This document shows, one piece after another, positions 21,383 to 23,137 of a stretch of 23,137 nt of DNA. The stretch is from contig CAZHCK010000037.1 of the NCBI GenBank assembly GCA_964530915.1, forward strand, positions 1 to 23,137, read 5' to 3'. Within the stretch, counting starts at the first letter, position 1. The number at the start of each line of letters is the position of its first letter. The stretch comes from Cloacibacterium sp964530915 (GTDB lineage: Bacteria; Bacteroidota; Bacteroidia; Flavobacteriales; Weeksellaceae). The notes beneath the pieces were generated by a model. It saw only the letters and a list, made by a program, of their open reading frames with translations. It was not told where the DNA came from and ran no database searches. The translations under genes and the position numbers were made by a program.

Positions 21383-21853
21383 TTAAAACTTTTCTCCAGC
21401 TAAAGCACGTTTTTGAGCCATTGCGTATCCAAAATGTAAACTTTCGTGCATGTTGTTGAAAATGATTGCATCTTGAATGTTTTTTAAATCAATTCCAAAA
21501 CTTGTAGAATAAGCAGTGTAATCTGGGAAAAAATCATCATCATAATCTTTCATCAGAATTTTAGAAGTTTCTATTAAAAGAAAACCTAAATCTTCTACTT
21601 CAGATTCAGAAACATCCAGATTGGGAAGTGTGCCTTTTTTGTAAGTATCTACCCAATATTTGTCTATTCTAAAAGGATTTCCGCTTAAATAATAACACAA
21701 AAGTTGCTGAGTAGCTACGCAATGTGCAATATTCCAATAAATATTATTGTTAAAGCCATCTGGAATAGTCAACAAGTCCTTGTGAGACGTATTTTGCAAA
21801 ATATTCAGAAGGTTTTTTCTTACTGCTCTATGATTTTGAAAATGAGTATTCAT
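21383..21853 (-). CDS. DinB-fold protein
   Basis: A 156-residue soluble four-helix protein. WNIAHCVATQQLLCYYL (about 40-56) supplies the first histidine (H44) and NMHESLHFGYAMAQKRAL (about 134-151) supplies H136 and H140; these three are the usual DinB/YfiT metal ligands. DinB-family proteins often use such a site for thiol-dependent transfer reactions, but most members are uncharacterised and this one's substrate is unknown. The gene begins with ATG 21853, divergent from the MoxR gene, and lies 74 bases upstream of rlmB on the same strand. Confidence 0.8.
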   Translation of the reverse strand: MNTHFQNHRAVRKNLLNILQNTSHKDLLTIPDGFNNNIYWNIAHCVATQQLLCYYLSGNPFRIDKYWVDTYKKGTLPNLDVSESEVEDLGFLLIETSKILMKDYDDDFFPDYTAYSTSFGIDLKNIQDAIIFNNMHESLHFGYAMAQKRALAGEKF

Positions 21854-21873
21854 TTAAAATTGATTTTAATCTC

Positions 21874-21881
21874 CAAAAATA
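21874..21881 (-). promoter_or_regulatory. -7 box for the DinB-fold gene
   Basis: On the minus strand TATTTTTG, a perfect TAnnTTTG match, 20 bases upstream of ATG 21853. No clear -33 TTG is seen at the expected distance. Confidence 0.5.
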
Positions 21882-22059
21882 CTGAAAAAGGCTGGAATTT
21901 TATGCTTGATGCAGGAAGTTTTTGGAAAATTTAAGAAAACTTCAAACATCCAACTTCTAGGACCCAATATTTTAACAAACTTTAACCAAAATTTGGCATT
22001 AATTGTGTTGCCAATTCCTTGAAAATCGTGAAATTTACAGTCTAATTTTTCAAAAAATT

Positions 22060-23064
22060 ATGCAAGAACTTAATCAAGCGGAAGATATTAAACAACTCAC
22101 CGAAAAAGTAAAAGAACAGAACGTTTACTTTTCACTTTTGAAAAAGGAAATTAACAGAGCAATTATCGGACAGGAATACATGGTAGATAGACTTTTGATT
22201 GGTCTATTGGGAAATGGTCACGTTTTGCTGGAAGGTGTTCCTGGTTTGGCAAAAACTTTAGCCATCAAAACTCTTTCAGAAGCGGTTCATGGAGCGTTTT
22301 CTAGAATTCAGTTTACGCCAGATTTATTACCAGCAGATGTAATTGGTACTCAGATTTACAATGTAAAAGAGAATGATTTTTCCATCAAAAAAGGGCCTGT
22401 TTTTGCGAATTTTGTTTTGGCGGATGAAATCAACCGAGCTCCAGCAAAAGTGCAATCTGCTCTTTTGGAAGTGATGCAAGAAAAACAAGTTACCATTGGT
22501 GATGAAACCATGAAATTGCCGACTCCGTTTTTGGTTTTGGCGACTCAAAACCCAATTGACCAAGAAGGAACTTATCTTTTGCCAGAAGCACAAACTGACC
22601 GTTTTATGCTGAAATGTAAAATTGATTATCCAGAGTTTGAGGAAGAAAGGCAAGTCATGAGAATGGTTTCTACTTCGGATATTCCTCAAATAAAACCAGT
22701 GATTTCTTTGGAACAAATTGTGGAAGCCAAGAAAATCATTAATCAAATTTATCTAGACGAAAAAATAGAAAAATACATTCTTGATATGGTTTTCGCGACC
22801 AGATTTCCTGAAAAATATGGACTTTCTGAACTGAAAAATTACATCAGTTTTGGGGCGTCTCCTAGAGCTTCTATTAATTTGGCGATTGCTTCCAGAGCAT
22901 ATGCTTTCTTGAAAGGTAGGGCTTTTGTAATTCCTGAAGATGTAAAAGCAATTGCTAAGGATGTTCTGCGTCACAGAATTGGTCTTAGCTTCGAAGCGGA
23001 GGCGGAAGATGTAGATGCTGATGCAATTGTTGATAAAATTTTAGGGAAAGTTCAAGCTCCGTAA
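22060..23064 (+). CDS. MoxR family AAA+ ATPase
   Basis: A 334-residue AAA+ ATPase of the MoxR group, thought to act as chaperones that activate or assemble partner proteins such as VWA-domain and Bat proteins. Walker A is GVPGLAKT (59-66), Walker B LADEIN (120-125, D122/E123), sensor 1 ATQNP (161-165) and the arginine-finger region EAQTDRFML (near 176-184), followed by the lid domain with SPRASINL. The open frame extends back to TTG 22003, but ATG 22060 is chosen because homologous sequence starts at MQELNQAEDI and the upstream part (MCCQFLENREIY) looks like untranslated leader. Bat or DUF58 partners would be expected to the right, beyond the window. Confidence 0.93.
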   Translation: MQELNQAEDIKQLTEKVKEQNVYFSLLKKEINRAIIGQEYMVDRLLIGLLGNGHVLLEGVPGLAKTLAIKTLSEAVHGAFSRIQFTPDLLPADVIGTQIYNVKENDFSIKKGPVFANFVLADEINRAPAKVQSALLEVMQEKQVTIGDETMKLPTPFLVLATQNPIDQEGTYLLPEAQTDRFMLKCKIDYPEFEEERQVMRMVSTSDIPQIKPVISLEQIVEAKKIINQIYLDEKIEKYILDMVFATRFPEKYGLSELKNYISFGASPRASINLAIASRAYAFLKGRAFVIPEDVKAIAKDVLRHRIGLSFEAEAEDVDADAIVDKILGKVQAP

Positions 23065-23066
23065 TT

Positions 23067-23098
23067 AATTGAAAATTGAGAATTGATAGTTGAAAATT
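23067..23098 (+). repeat. Degenerate AATTGA tandem repeat after the MoxR gene
   Basis: AATTGAAA, ATTGAG, AATTGATAG and TTGAAAATT follow directly on the MoxR stop codon and fill the gap to the next start codon. It is the same kind of gene-end repeat as at 10118 and 20412. Confidence 0.45.
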
Positions 23099-23104
23099 TT
23101 TAAA

Positions 23105-23137
23105 ATGTTTAAGAAAATAGTTTTTTTAGGTTTTGTT
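23105..23137 (+). CDS. Start of an exported-type protein, cut by the window end
   Basis: ATG at 23105 opens MFKKIVFLGFV, two lysines then hydrophobic residues, as in a signal peptide or first membrane helix. It lies 40 bases after the MoxR stop on the same strand, so it is probably the next gene of that unit. Only eleven codons are present, so nothing more can be said about its identity. Confidence 0.5.
   Translation, partial: MFKKIVFLGFV

Noticed and set aside
21999..22006. TAATTGTG as a -7 box for the MoxR gene
   Set aside because: One mismatch to TAnnTTTG in the most conserved part and no -33 partner at a suitable distance.
22003..22059. N-terminal extension of the MoxR frame from TTG 22003
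   Set aside because: The extra residues (MCCQFLENREIYSLIFQK) do not resemble MoxR N-termini, and an ATG at 22060 gives the normal start.
22327..22746. 139-codon minus-strand frame inside the MoxR gene
   Set aside because: Antisense shadow; its His/Phe/Arg-rich make-up shows no domain.

Overview
The window looks like a chromosomal segment of a flavobacterium, most likely in or near Weeksellaceae (Chryseobacterium/Cloacibacterium-like). Three things suggest this. Clear -7 boxes of the Bacteroidota type TAnnTTTG lie a short distance upstream of several genes. Classical Shine-Dalgarno sequences are largely absent. The gene families are typical of the group (DUF6266, DUF4834, DUF6263, DUF2202, DUF3575, YfhO, NamZ). 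Genus is inference; no rRNA or other marker is present. Most of the content is ordinary housekeeping and envelope genes. The unusual signal lies in small repeats that sit between genes and, in places, inside them.

Layout. 1-1415: two very AT-rich nuclease-like genes (an HNH protein and a PD-(D/E)XK-like protein), probably acquired. 1454-2101: DUF6266 protein, convergent with a P-type cation ATPase (2098-4587, minus). 4860-6817: an exported thioredoxin-fold protein, a DUF3575-like outer-membrane-type protein and a small membrane protein, tightly packed. 6819-8874 (minus): TSUP transporter and NamZ/DUF1343 lipoprotein, whose start codon directly abuts the divergent FtsX-type ABC permease (8875-10110). 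10111-11010: repeat-rich spacer around a small HNH gene, including one copy of a ~113 bp palindromic element just upstream of a PLP-dependent cysteine synthase/CBS-like gene (11011-11994) that ends at a strong bidirectional terminator.

12067-13793 (minus): two ferritin-like DUF2202 proteins flanking a small cysteine-motif protein. 13933-18727 (minus): YfhO membrane protein, a small three-helix membrane protein, a glycosyltransferase and a third, divergent DUF2202-like lipoprotein, nearly all overlapping or abutting. DUF4834 and DUF6263 genes (18828-20117, minus) lie just upstream and may belong to the same transcription unit. A second copy of the palindromic element (20166-20283) precedes DUF6263. 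20442-21853 (minus): RlmB and a DinB-fold protein. 22060-23064: MoxR AAA ATPase, followed by the first codons of another exported-type protein cut by the window end.

The main observations are these. (i) Two inverted copies of a long palindromic element carry a compensatory base-pair change in the central stem. (ii) A 37 bp repeat is translated in the same frame in the N-termini of two unrelated proteins (RlmB and the glycosyltransferase). (iii) Short tandem repeats sit repeatedly at gene ends. (iv) Three DUF2202 paralogues cluster together, one having lost predicted metal ligands. I found no CRISPR array, no complete tRNA or rRNA, no transposase and no phage genes.
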